From Bog-159 sp035541265 (GTDB lineage: Bacteria; Acidobacteriota; Terriglobia; Bryobacterales; Bryobacteraceae): a stretch of 64,000 nt of DNA. A program made the translations under genes and the position numbers. Position 1 is the stretch's first letter. Every line of letters starts with the position of its first letter. The stretch is from assembly GCA_035541265.1 (NCBI GenBank), contig DATKNQ010000266.1, positions 1-64,000 of the forward strand. The letters run 5' to 3'. Shown piece by piece: positions 57,546 through 64,000 of the stretch. Below the pieces are notes generated by a model, which saw nothing but the letters and a program-made list of their open reading frames with translations, was not told where the DNA came from and did no database searches.

Positions 57546-58000
57546 GACGTTCTCCTTGAACGGGATTGTGATCTTGGCCAGAATTTCCCATTTTGGCATC
57601 CCAGACTGTGAGGAACTATACTCCCGTCTGCCTCAGTTAACAAGTTCAGAACCTACAGTACGTCTCAAACACCGCCATCCTGCCTTGTATCTACGGTAAA
57701 TAGACAGCTCTACGAGAGGCGGCGCCTTGTGAAAATCAGTTTGGCCATGCTGCGGTCGTAACCCAGGTGGTTTGTGGTGACTCGCGGACTCGTCGTGTCT
57801 CGCGCGTCTCGCTCCAGTTCATGCGGACCAGGACACGGCTCGCTACCAGTGTCTGATTTTGGGACGCCGTGTCGCGCTTGCGGTCAGGCGCGAATTGGCC
57901 AAAAGTAAGTATCGCCTTGCCAGCGCAGGACTTACAGACCGCGAACGATTGGCACACTAACTGTTCTATCGAGATCCCGTCATACCAGTTGAGGCAAATC
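57546..58000. other. 455-bp intergenic region, no gene supported
   Basis: This stretch lies between two divergent genes. It contains GC-poorer sequence near 57600-57720 and a 94-codon minus-strand frame (57736-58020) rich in Cys, Arg and Thr that starts inside the next gene and has no recognisable domain or ribosome binding site. Promoters for both neighbours should lie here, but I see no clear match. Confidence 0.5.
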
Positions 58001-59143
58001 ATGTTGCGGCAAGATGCCACGGCCCCCCGGACCCTAATCGCGGACGATCAGCCCGACGTCTTGGAAGCACTCCGCCTGCTGTTGAAGCGCGAAGGCTACC
58101 TGATCGAAACCGTAAACTCGCCCAAAGCAGTGTTGGATCGCCTCGGCAGCCGCGAATACGATTTGCTGTTGATGGACCTGAACTACGCCCTGGACACAAC
58201 ATCGGGCCAGGAGGGTCTGGATCTGCTCGCGCGCGTGCAAAAGCTCGACAAAACGCTGCCCGTGGTGGTGATGACCGCGTGGGGTAGCATCCGCCTCGCG
58301 GTGGAAGCCATGCAGCGCGGCGCGGCCGACTTCGTGGAAAAACCCTGGGACAATCTGAAGCTGCTTTCGACGTTGCGCACGCAGATCGAATCACGCAACC
58401 AGCGGCGGCATGGCGCGGCCAGCGAATCGGGTGAAATCGAAGAAGCCAGCGCCACGCAGCGCGATTTGTTGCCGCGCGAGATCCCGCGCTTTCCGGGCTA
58501 TGGCATTTCCGCCGCGTGGCGTCCGGCCGGAGCCGTCAGCGGCGACTATGTGGATCTGCTGGCGCTGGACCCGGATCACCTGGCGCTGTGCGTGGCAGAC
58601 GTGATCGGCAAAGGCGTGCCGGCAGCGCTGTTGATGTCGAACGTGCAGGCGGCCGTGCATGCCCTGGCGGGCGAGATGCATCCGACCGGTGAGCTTTGCG
58701 GGCGCATCAATCGCATTGTGGCCGGCAATCTGGGATCCGGCAAGTTCATCACGTTCCTCTATGGCGTGCTCGACGGACCCCGCCGCCGCTTCAGCTATAC
58801 CAATGCGGGCCATTGCGAACCGATCCTGGTGCGCCGGAACGGCGACTGTACGCGCGTGAATCATGGTGGCGTAGTGCTGGGCATTTTTCCGGATTGGTCG
58901 TATCAGGAAGAGCACGTGGAGCTGGAACCGGGCGACCGCCTGGTATTGTTCACCGATGGGATCACCGAGATCTCCAACGCCAACGACGAGGAGTTCGGCG
59001 AGGAACGGCTGATGGAAGTGCTCAGAGCCAATCGTGCACTCGACGCGGAAGGCATGCAGAAGCGCGTGATGGCCGCCATCGTGGATTTCAGCGGCGGAAA
59101 GTTTCAGGACGATGCCAGCCTGATCGTGGCCGCGGTGGATTAA
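58001..59143 (+). CDS. Response regulator with PP2C-type (RsbU-like) phosphatase output
   Basis: The 380-residue protein joins an N-terminal receiver (IADDQPDVLEALRLLLKREG; phosphoacceptor D59 in LLLMDLNYA; VVMTAWGS; VEKPWDN) to a SpoIIE/RsbU-type Ser/Thr phosphatase (GYGISAAWRPAGAVSGDYVD, LCVADVIGKGVPAALLMSNV, YTNAGHCEPILVRRNG, LFTDGITEISNANDEEFGEE, FQDDASLIVAAVD). Such proteins dephosphorylate anti-anti-sigma factors after phosphorylation of the receiver, in partner switching. No kinase or anti-sigma pair is adjacent. GAGG precedes the ATG. It converges with the Moco oxidoreductase gene, 4-nt overlap. Confidence 0.9.
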   Translation: MLRQDATAPRTLIADDQPDVLEALRLLLKREGYLIETVNSPKAVLDRLGSREYDLLLMDLNYALDTTSGQEGLDLLARVQKLDKTLPVVVMTAWGSIRLAVEAMQRGAADFVEKPWDNLKLLSTLRTQIESRNQRRHGAASESGEIEEASATQRDLLPREIPRFPGYGISAAWRPAGAVSGDYVDLLALDPDHLALCVADVIGKGVPAALLMSNVQAAVHALAGEMHPTGELCGRINRIVAGNLGSGKFITFLYGVLDGPRRRFSYTNAGHCEPILVRRNGDCTRVNHGGVVLGIFPDWSYQEEHVELEPGDRLVLFTDGITEISNANDEEFGEERLMEVLRANRALDAEGMQKRVMAAIVDFSGGKFQDDASLIVAAVD

Positions 59144-59898
59144 ATACCGGCGTACCAGGCGTAGCCGCCTTCGGGCGCAGACGAGCCCAATCCTTTGCCG
59201 AATTTTTTCAGATCGTCGGTGACGGTGAGGCGCGTAATGTATTTGACGCTCTTGTATCCCAACTGGCGCGGCACCCGCATGCGCAGCGGCCCGCCGCTGC
59301 CTACCGGAATCTCACCGCCGTTCATCGCGTGCGCCAGCAGCGTCTGCGGATGCAGCGCCTCTGCCATATCCATGCTGTCCCACCAGTCGGGCTCGATGGA
59401 TTGATAGACGACGTGTGTGGCTTTCGGGTGGATGCCTACCAGGTGCAGCACATGCGAAAGCGGCACGCCGGTCCATTCGGCGATGTATGACCATCCTTCC
59501 TCGCAAGCAATTTCCGTGATCTGGCTGCGGGACGGGAAATTCCGCAGTTCGACGAGCGAGAAGGAGGCGGGCTGCGCGACCATGCCGCCGACGCTCAGGC
59601 TCCAGTCGACGAATCCTCCCAGTTGCTGGCGTTTATACGCGTCGGTCAACGGTCCCGTGTCGTTGGCGAACGGAGGGCTCGAAATCTGGCTGCGCGAAAA
59701 TTCACGGGCCATCGAGTGCTTCGTCAGCAGGCGCTGGCAGGCGTAGGTGAGCGTTTCGCCCGCGCCATAGATTCCGCCGTGATCGGGCGGCACCAATCCG
59801 TATTTTTGCACCAGGCGCGCGGCGACTCCCAGGCCTGCCGCACCGGCGGTTGCCGCGAGTCCGGTGGTGAACAATTTGCGACGTGAGATGTGGCTCAT
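59140..59898 (-). CDS. Tat-exported molybdopterin-dependent oxidoreductase (MsrP/YedY-like)
   Basis: The 252-residue protein has a twin-arginine leader (HISRRKLFTTGLAATAGAAG) and a sulfite-oxidase-type molybdopterin fold (WSLSVGGMVAQPASFSLVEL, SQITEIACEEGWSYIAEWTG, DMAEALHPQTLLAHAMNGGE, PLRMRVPRQLGYKSVKYI). C132 corresponds to the Mo ligand in the family (CxEGWS). MsrP reduces methionine sulfoxide in periplasmic proteins; this relative may do that or another oxo-transfer. GGGAGA precedes the ATG, which overlaps the cytochrome b stop (ATGA). No separate heme subunit other than that cytochrome is seen. Confidence 0.88.
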   Translation of the reverse strand: MSHISRRKLFTTGLAATAGAAGLGVAARLVQKYGLVPPDHGGIYGAGETLTYACQRLLTKHSMAREFSRSQISSPPFANDTGPLTDAYKRQQLGGFVDWSLSVGGMVAQPASFSLVELRNFPSRSQITEIACEEGWSYIAEWTGVPLSHVLHLVGIHPKATHVVYQSIEPDWWDSMDMAEALHPQTLLAHAMNGGEIPVGSGGPLRMRVPRQLGYKSVKYITRLTVTDDLKKFGKGLGSSAPEGGYAWYAGI

Positions 59899-60623
59899 AT
59901 GTTCTCCCGATCTGCCGGCGGGTTTCCCAGAATCATTGCGCGCATCCGGCTCGCAAATCCCGCAAGGAAGATCATCAGCACGTGAATCAGCACGAAAAGC
60001 AGCAGAGCGATAGAAACGAGAAAGTGGATGGTGCGCGCGGATTGCCGCCCGCCCAGCAATGTGACGGAGGCCGGGAACGCGGAAGTAAACGCGGGCGACA
60101 TCGCCAGTCCGGTCCAAATCACCAGCGGGAACAGAACGAAGATCACCAGCACGTAAGTCAGCCGCTGCAGCACGTTGTAGGACCAGGCTTCGGATCGCTC
60201 CGGCCGCTCGAAGCGCAGATGGCCGCCGATCGCAGCTATGAACGCGCGCGGTGCGAAGTCAGACTTGGCCGGCAGCAGGTCTCTTCGGAAGTGCCGGCTG
60301 GCCAATCCGGAAGCCACGTACAGCAGGCCAGTCAAAACTGCGAGCCACGCAGCCTGAAAATGAAGGGCCCGGCTCCAGCCGTTCTGGTCGGGTAGCACGT
60401 ATCCATAGCCGGTCACCACGGACGCCCGGGAGGAAGGGATCGGCAGCACGAACAAAGGCGTAGTCAGGATGTTGCCAGTTTCGCCCCAATAAAATCGAGG
60501 ATGGGAGAGGACGATTTCAAATCCGGTGAGGAGTAGCGCAAAGAAACAGAGCGTGGTGATCCAGTGCGTGACACGGACGAAAAGAGTATGCCGCGGCCCC
60601 TCGACCCAGCCAGCATCCGCCAT
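59895..60623 (-). CDS. Cytochrome b561-type membrane subunit for the Moco oxidoreductase
   Basis: The 242-residue protein has about five membrane helices with His residues suited to heme ligation (VTHWITTLCFFALLLTGFEI, ALHFQAAWLAVLTGLLY, TIHFLVSIALLLFVLIHVLM). It resembles the cytochrome b/b6 or thiosulfate-reductase cytochrome b family rather than MsrQ. It is the first gene of a two-gene unit and would pass quinol electrons to the exported molybdoenzyme. Its ATG follows TACAAT by exactly six bases, with no ribosome binding site. Confidence 0.86.
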   Translation of the reverse strand: MADAGWVEGPRHTLFVRVTHWITTLCFFALLLTGFEIVLSHPRFYWGETGNILTTPLFVLPIPSSRASVVTGYGYVLPDQNGWSRALHFQAAWLAVLTGLLYVASGLASRHFRRDLLPAKSDFAPRAFIAAIGGHLRFERPERSEAWSYNVLQRLTYVLVIFVLFPLVIWTGLAMSPAFTSAFPASVTLLGGRQSARTIHFLVSIALLLFVLIHVLMIFLAGFASRMRAMILGNPPADRENI

Positions 60624-60629
60624 TTCGGG

Positions 60630-60635
60630 ATTGTA
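60630..60635 (-). promoter_or_regulatory. -10 element TACAAT, leaderless-type
   Basis: TACAAT, six bases (CCCGAA), then the ATG of the cytochrome b gene, on the minus strand. Same arrangement as at 44214-44219. Confidence 0.6.
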
Positions 60636-60645
60636 ACACGCGCGG

Positions 60646-61431
60646 CTAACCGGGCCGGCGCCTCGTCAGGAAAAGAAACATCGTGACGCTGAAGAAATAG
60701 CGATTGCCGGCGTCCATCGCGGCCAGGTCGTCGAGCCACGCGGCGGCATCTTCCGCGGTGACGCCGCGGCGGCCTGCCACGAATCCGGCGGCGAACTTCG
60801 CCATCCCGGCCACGAACGGTTCAGCCGTGAGTGCGACCAGGGCATACGTGTCCACTGACAACAGATCGAAACCCGCTTGGCGGAGCAGGGGACCCAGCCG
60901 CCTGGGCAGGTAAGGATCAGCCCGGTGCTCATCCCACGCGTGAAACACTCGCGCGGCCCGCGCGCGGTCGCCGGCCTCCCAAACCAACGAGCCCAAATCA
61001 ATGTCCACGATGATGGCGCGGCCACCGGGGCGCAGAACGCGGTGCAGCTCCCGTAGCGCGGCCTCCATGTCTTCGACGAACTCGTAAACCTGAATGGCGG
61101 CCGCCGCATCGAACGCCTCGGGCGCGGAAGGGATCTTAGTGACGTCCGCTTCCTGGAAGGAAACCTGGGGCAGCCCCGCGCAGCGCCGTTTGGCCCGCGA
61201 GAGCATGTCCGGACTCTTATCGATTCCGACAATTTGGCCAGCCGAACCCAATTGCAGAGCCATCTCGCCGGCCAGGTATCCCGGTCCGGTGCCAACATCC
61301 AATACATGCTCGCCAGGACGAAGATCGAGCGCAGCCAAGGCCTTCTGGCGGCGAGTGGCCGGAATGGCCGAGACGTAGAGGGACTCCAGGTGGCGCGAAA
61401 CGGCGGCGTCGAACTCCAGTTGGCTTGTCAT
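60646..61431 (-). CDS. SAM-dependent methyltransferase
   Basis: The 261-residue protein is a class I methyltransferase of the UbiE/MenG-like type: SAM motif HVLDVGTGPGYLAGEMALQL, VGIDKSPDMLSRAKRRC, VSFQEADVTKIPSAPEAFDA and ALRELHRVLRPGGRAIIVDI. The substrate is unknown. A TATAAT on the minus strand (61461-61456) 24 nt upstream and a GTGAG near the start suggest a short-leader promoter shared, divergently, with the FAD-dependent gene. The N-terminus (MTSQLEFDAAVSRHLESLYV) fits the family. Confidence 0.87.
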   Translation of the reverse strand: MTSQLEFDAAVSRHLESLYVSAIPATRRQKALAALDLRPGEHVLDVGTGPGYLAGEMALQLGSAGQIVGIDKSPDMLSRAKRRCAGLPQVSFQEADVTKIPSAPEAFDAAAAIQVYEFVEDMEAALRELHRVLRPGGRAIIVDIDLGSLVWEAGDRARAARVFHAWDEHRADPYLPRRLGPLLRQAGFDLLSVDTYALVALTAEPFVAGMAKFAAGFVAGRRGVTAEDAAAWLDDLAAMDAGNRYFFSVTMFLFLTRRRPG

Positions 61432-61474
61432 GTTGATTTCTCACCCAGGTCGGTTATTATATCCATCACAAACC

Positions 61475-63103
61475 ATGGATAGCGCAACGTTGCGCGAAAC
61501 CGAAATTGTCATCGCCGGCGGTGGCCTCGCGGGTATTGTCGCGGCGTACGAGTTGCTCGACTGCGGACGGCGCGTCCTGCTCATCGACAAGGACCGTCCC
61601 GAGAACTTCGGCGGGCTAGCCAGGGAATCGTTCGGCGGCATCCACCTGATCGGCACGCCGCACCAACGCCGCTTGCACATCCAGGATTCTCCGGAACTCG
61701 CCTGGCGCGACTGGCAGAGCGTTGCGGACTACGGTCCCGGCGACGATTGGCCGCGCGCCTGGGGCCGCTTTTATTGCGAGAACTCTCGCGAATATATCTT
61801 CGAGTTCCTCGACCAGAAGAAGATCGAGTTCTTGCCGCTGGTCAACTGGCCCGAGCGCGGCGTCGACGCTCCCGGTAACAGCGTGCCGCGCTGGCATATC
61901 GTTTGGGGCACCGGCCATGAAATCATCGCGCGGCTGCGCGACGCGCTCGAGGCGCACCCACGGCGCGCGAATCTGGATCTGCTCTTCGATACCGAAGTCT
62001 CCGGCATCGAGATGGCCGGCGCCCGCGCCACGGGCATTCATGGCCGTGCGATGGAGGGCGGCGGGGAGATCCGCGTCAGGGCCGAGCACGTGATCATCGC
62101 CTCTGGCGGCATTTGCGGCGGCGATTTGAGCTGCGTGCGCGCGCACTGGTACAGGCCGTGGGGAGATCCGCCGCGCAAGCTGCTCAACGGCGCGCATCGC
62201 TACGGTGACGGCATGCTGCACGCGAAGGTCGGGGACTTGGGCGGCGCGGTCACGCATCTCGATCTGCAGTGGCACTACGCTGCGGGCGTGCACCATCCCG
62301 CGAAACGCCGTCCGAATGATGGCTTGAGTCTCGTGCCGCCGCGCTCGGCTCTCTGGCTGAATGCGCGCGGCGAGCGCATCATGCACCCCGGTCCGATGCC
62401 GGTTTATGGCGACACGCGGCGTCTGGTGGCGAGCGTGCTCGCGCAGCCCGGCCAATATTCCTGGCAGGTGATGAATTGGAAGATCGCCATCAAGGAACTG
62501 GCCGTATCTGGCTGCGATTACATGACCGCGTTCCGCTACAGGAAGAAGCTCGCGCTGGCTGCCAGCCTGGTGTTCGGCAACAAGGACCTGGTCGAACGGC
62601 TGATCCGCGATTGTCCGGACGACCTCGTGGTGTCGGACCATCTGGACGATCTCATGGAGCGCATGGATCAGAAAAGCCTGTACGGGCTGACGATCGACCG
62701 TCCGAGCATGGCAGCCAGCATCCGCGCATGGGACGAGATGATCGGGCGCGGCCCTGCCTACTTCAATGACGAGCAATTGCGGCGTATCGCCAACGCGCGC
62801 GCCTATCGCGGCGACCGCGTGCGCACCTGCAAATTCCAGAAGATTCTCGATCCCAAGGCGCGCCCGCTGATCGCCATTCGCGAGTTCATCCTGAGCCGCA
62901 AGAGCCTGGGAGGCATTCAGACCGATCTCGCGTGCCGCGTACTGCGCGCGGCCGGTGGCCAGCCGATCCCAGGGCTGTACGCAGTGGGAGAAGCCGCGGG
63001 GTTCGGGGGTGGCGGCATGCACGGCAAGGGATCGCTCGAAGGAACGTTTCTGGGTGGCTGCGTTCTGTCGGGCCGGCTCGCCGCGCGCGGAATTGCGGGT
63101 TGA
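61475..63103 (+). CDS. FAD-dependent oxidoreductase (KstD/fumarate-reductase-like, COG3573 type)
   Basis: The 542-residue flavoprotein has the N-terminal FAD motif IVIAGGGLAGIVAAYELLDC, LIDKDRPENFGGLARESFGG and the C-terminal FAD block GLYAVGEAAGFGGGGMHGKG with GGCVLSGRLAARG. The overall layout fits the FAD_binding_2 family close to 3-ketosteroid-1-dehydrogenase-like proteins of COG3573. No signal peptide is visible. The electron acceptor and substrate are unknown. An AT-rich TATTATAT segment 14-20 nt upstream may serve as promoter in both directions. Confidence 0.88.
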   Translation: MDSATLRETEIVIAGGGLAGIVAAYELLDCGRRVLLIDKDRPENFGGLARESFGGIHLIGTPHQRRLHIQDSPELAWRDWQSVADYGPGDDWPRAWGRFYCENSREYIFEFLDQKKIEFLPLVNWPERGVDAPGNSVPRWHIVWGTGHEIIARLRDALEAHPRRANLDLLFDTEVSGIEMAGARATGIHGRAMEGGGEIRVRAEHVIIASGGICGGDLSCVRAHWYRPWGDPPRKLLNGAHRYGDGMLHAKVGDLGGAVTHLDLQWHYAAGVHHPAKRRPNDGLSLVPPRSALWLNARGERIMHPGPMPVYGDTRRLVASVLAQPGQYSWQVMNWKIAIKELAVSGCDYMTAFRYRKKLALAASLVFGNKDLVERLIRDCPDDLVVSDHLDDLMERMDQKSLYGLTIDRPSMAASIRAWDEMIGRGPAYFNDEQLRRIANARAYRGDRVRTCKFQKILDPKARPLIAIREFILSRKSLGGIQTDLACRVLRAAGGQPIPGLYAVGEAAGFGGGGMHGKGSLEGTFLGGCVLSGRLAARGIAG

Positions 63104-63117
63104 TCCGGCAGGCAGCG

Positions 63118-63193
63118 TGGAGCCGGGAGCGGGGATCGAACCCGCGACCTCAAGATTACAAATCTAGCGCTCTGCCAGCTGAGCTATCCCGGC
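63118..63193 (-). tRNA. tRNA-Thr (TGT anticodon)
   Basis: The minus strand folds as a complete tRNA. GCCGGGA pairs with TCCCGGC in the acceptor, the D arm is GCTC/GAGC, the anticodon loop TTTGTAA carries TGT, and the T arm is GCGGG/CCCGC with loop TTCGATC. CCA is encoded, and the discriminator base is T. It lies just after the convergent FAD oxidoreductase gene. Confidence 0.96.
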
Positions 63194-63237
63194 CAGTCTC
63201 CTCATTATCGCGTAATCAGAGCGCCAGTTGCTGCGCC

Positions 63238-63435
63238 TCAGCCCTCTTCCGGTTCGCACCCGGCGGCCAGGCGCTGGCGGCGAAGTTCTTCCTCGGCCCA
63301 GAACCAATCCTCAGCCGGCGTCTCCTCGGGCGCTTCCATTTCCCAGTGCCAGTTGGCCAGGCGGCTGAGTTCCTCGCGATCGACGACTTCGTCACCGACC
63401 GTAGCTTCTTCTTCAAACTGTGCGATGACCGGCAT
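63238..63435 (-). CDS. Small acidic DUF2934-like protein
   Basis: The 65-residue acidic protein contains REELSRLANWHWEMEAPEET and EDWFWAEEELRRQRL, similar to the DUF2934 pattern (A..lWe.eG.Pe...eHWl.AE.el). The function of DUF2934 is unknown; it is common in Acidobacteria and soil Proteobacteria. The ATG follows CATAAT by exactly six bases. The gene lies between tRNA-Thr and the divergent last gene. Confidence 0.7.
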   Translation of the reverse strand: MPVIAQFEEEATVGDEVVDREELSRLANWHWEMEAPEETPAEDWFWAEEELRRQRLAAGCEPEEG

Positions 63436-63441
63436 GGCCCA

Positions 63442-63447
63442 ATTATG
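63442..63447 (-). promoter_or_regulatory. -10 element CATAAT, leaderless-type
   Basis: CATAAT, six bases (TGGGCC), then the ATG of the DUF2934-like gene on the minus strand. A divergent TAATCT lies 32 bp away. Confidence 0.5.
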
Positions 63448-63478
63448 ACGCCGGACCTTTAGAGAATCAAGGGTCTGA

Positions 63479-63484
63479 TAATCT
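63479..63484 (+). promoter_or_regulatory. -10 element TAATCT, leaderless-type
   Basis: TAATCT ends 7 nt before the ATG at 63492. Two in-frame start codons closer to it (ATG 63486, TTG 63489) lie too near the element to be the first transcribed codon. Confidence 0.4.
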
Positions 63485-63491
63485 GATGTTG

Positions 63492-64000
63492 ATGTCCGAA
63501 GACGTCAAGTCCGTGCGGCTCAATCCGGAGACCGTTCTTGCATTTCAGACATACGTTCAGGAAGCCGAAACCGCGATGGAACAGACAGTGGCCGGTGGCG
63601 ACTTCCTGTGGTCGGATCGCGAGCCGAAGCGGGCCCGGCAGGTGCGCGGAGGGAAGATCGCCGCGGAATTCTGGCACGGCAAGGGGCCGTTGAAGGTGGA
63701 GTCGGGACTGATCCACGATTGGATAGGAGCCGTGCTGATTCCGGGCGCGACCATGGAGGCCACCCTGGCCCGCATCCAGGACTACGATAATCACAAACTG
63801 ATTTACCGCCCCGAAGTGATCGCCTCGAAGCTCATCGCCCGCTCCGGCGACGACTTCCAGATCTACCTGCGCGTGCTCAAAAAGAAGATCATCACCGTGG
63901 TGCTCGACACCGATCATGACGTCCACTACTTCACTGTGGACAGCAAGCGCGGCGGTTGCCGCTCCTACACGACCCGGACGGCGGAAGTGGACAACGCCGG
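63492..64000 (+). CDS. Unidentified protein, 5' part (runs off the window edge)
   Basis: The first ~169 residues are visible. The sequence is clearly protein-coding (LNPETVLAFQTYVQEAETAM, SGLIHDWIGAVLIPGATMEA, YDNHKLIYRPEVIASKLIAR, GDDFQIYLRVLKKKIITVVL, DHDVHYFTVDSKRGG), with alternating strands that could form a START/SRPBCC-like or lipid-binding barrel, but I do not recognise the family. There is no signal peptide. The gene is divergent from the DUF2934-like gene. The 3' end lies outside the window. Confidence 0.75.
   Translation, partial: MSEDVKSVRLNPETVLAFQTYVQEAETAMEQTVAGGDFLWSDREPKRARQVRGGKIAAEFWHGKGPLKVESGLIHDWIGAVLIPGATMEATLARIQDYDNHKLIYRPEVIASKLIARSGDDFQIYLRVLKKKIITVVLDTDHDVHYFTVDSKRGGCRSYTTRTAEVDNA

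Noticed and set aside
57736..58020. 94-codon minus-strand frame before the receiver-PP2C gene
   Set aside because: It begins inside the neighbouring gene, has no ribosome binding site and no recognisable domain.
61616..63022. Minus-strand open frame of 468 codons opposite the FAD oxidoreductase
   Set aside because: Antisense shadow with low-complexity composition; the plus strand has both FAD motifs.
1..64000. CRISPR array, prophage or integrative element
   Set aside because: No regularly spaced direct repeats, integrase or phage structural genes were seen. The only mobile element found is the IS630-type copy.

Overview
This window is a GC-rich, gene-dense bacterial chromosome segment, most likely from an Acidobacteriota of the Bryobacterales / Candidatus Solibacter type. 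The best marker is the C-terminal domain of the secreted S53 peptidase at 11951-14749, which matches the TIGR03437 domain that is greatly expanded in Solibacter-like genomes. A hydroxysqualene dehydroxylase (HpnE), several Tat-exported hydrolase-like proteins and DinB/DUF1572, DUF2934-like and DUF3467-like small proteins fit the same assignment. Two tRNA genes (Met-CAT, Thr-TGT) are present, both on the minus strand and both with an encoded CCA. I saw no rRNA or CRISPR array.

Layout. 1-18.4 kb is mixed metabolism and envelope: the 5' end of nifJ, a UPF0182 membrane protein, a sulfatase-fold protein, an Mla-type ABC ATPase with mobA, a lytic transglycosylase with an AMIN-domain amidase, a class I glutamine amidotransferase, a ketosynthase-fold protein, a DinB-like protein, heme A synthase, the S53 peptidase, a dipeptide epimerase coupled to an NlpC/P60 peptidase, and a luciferase-like monooxygenase fused to an SCP2 domain. 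18.4-36.3 kb is a divergent flagellar locus. Minus strand: flgF-flgG-flgA-flgH-flgI-flgJ. Plus strand: fliK-flgD-flgE-fliN-fliO-fliP-fliQ-fliR-flhB-flhA-flhF-fliA, then a FliN-like protein, a membrane/HTH protein and a sigma-54 activator with a degenerate receiver. Together these build rod, rings, hook, export gate and class-switch regulators. Filament, motor, MS-ring and FliG/FliM genes are not here.

36.3-53.8 kb holds a pentapeptide-repeat protein, a 35-residue membrane peptide with a PilZ-like protein, a LmbE-type deacetylase, a tightly overlapped four-gene unit (response regulator, outer-membrane barrel, cupredoxin-like protein, histidine kinase), an SDR with a DsbA-like protein, a FkbM methyltransferase, a TolC-like protein, a RodZ-like HTH protein, a phosphatase-fold protein with pyrD, transketolase and hpnE. 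53.8-57.6 kb is a disturbed patch: an IS630-type element with clear inverted repeats and a frame-broken transposase, decayed genes beside it, and a secreted two-repeat protein. 57.6-64 kb returns to ordinary genes: a receiver-PP2C phosphatase, a Moco oxidoreductase with its cytochrome b, a methyltransferase, a FAD-dependent oxidoreductase and the start of an unidentified gene.

Two themes cut across the window. First, many transcription units have a TANNNT-like hexamer ending 6-9 nt before the start codon and no ribosome binding site, which points to frequent leaderless mRNAs; several starts were chosen on this basis. Second, three proteins from well-known enzyme families (sulfatase, ketosynthase, alkaline phosphatase) keep the fold signature but have lost canonical catalytic residues. 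All alignments were made by eye from family knowledge; no search was run.
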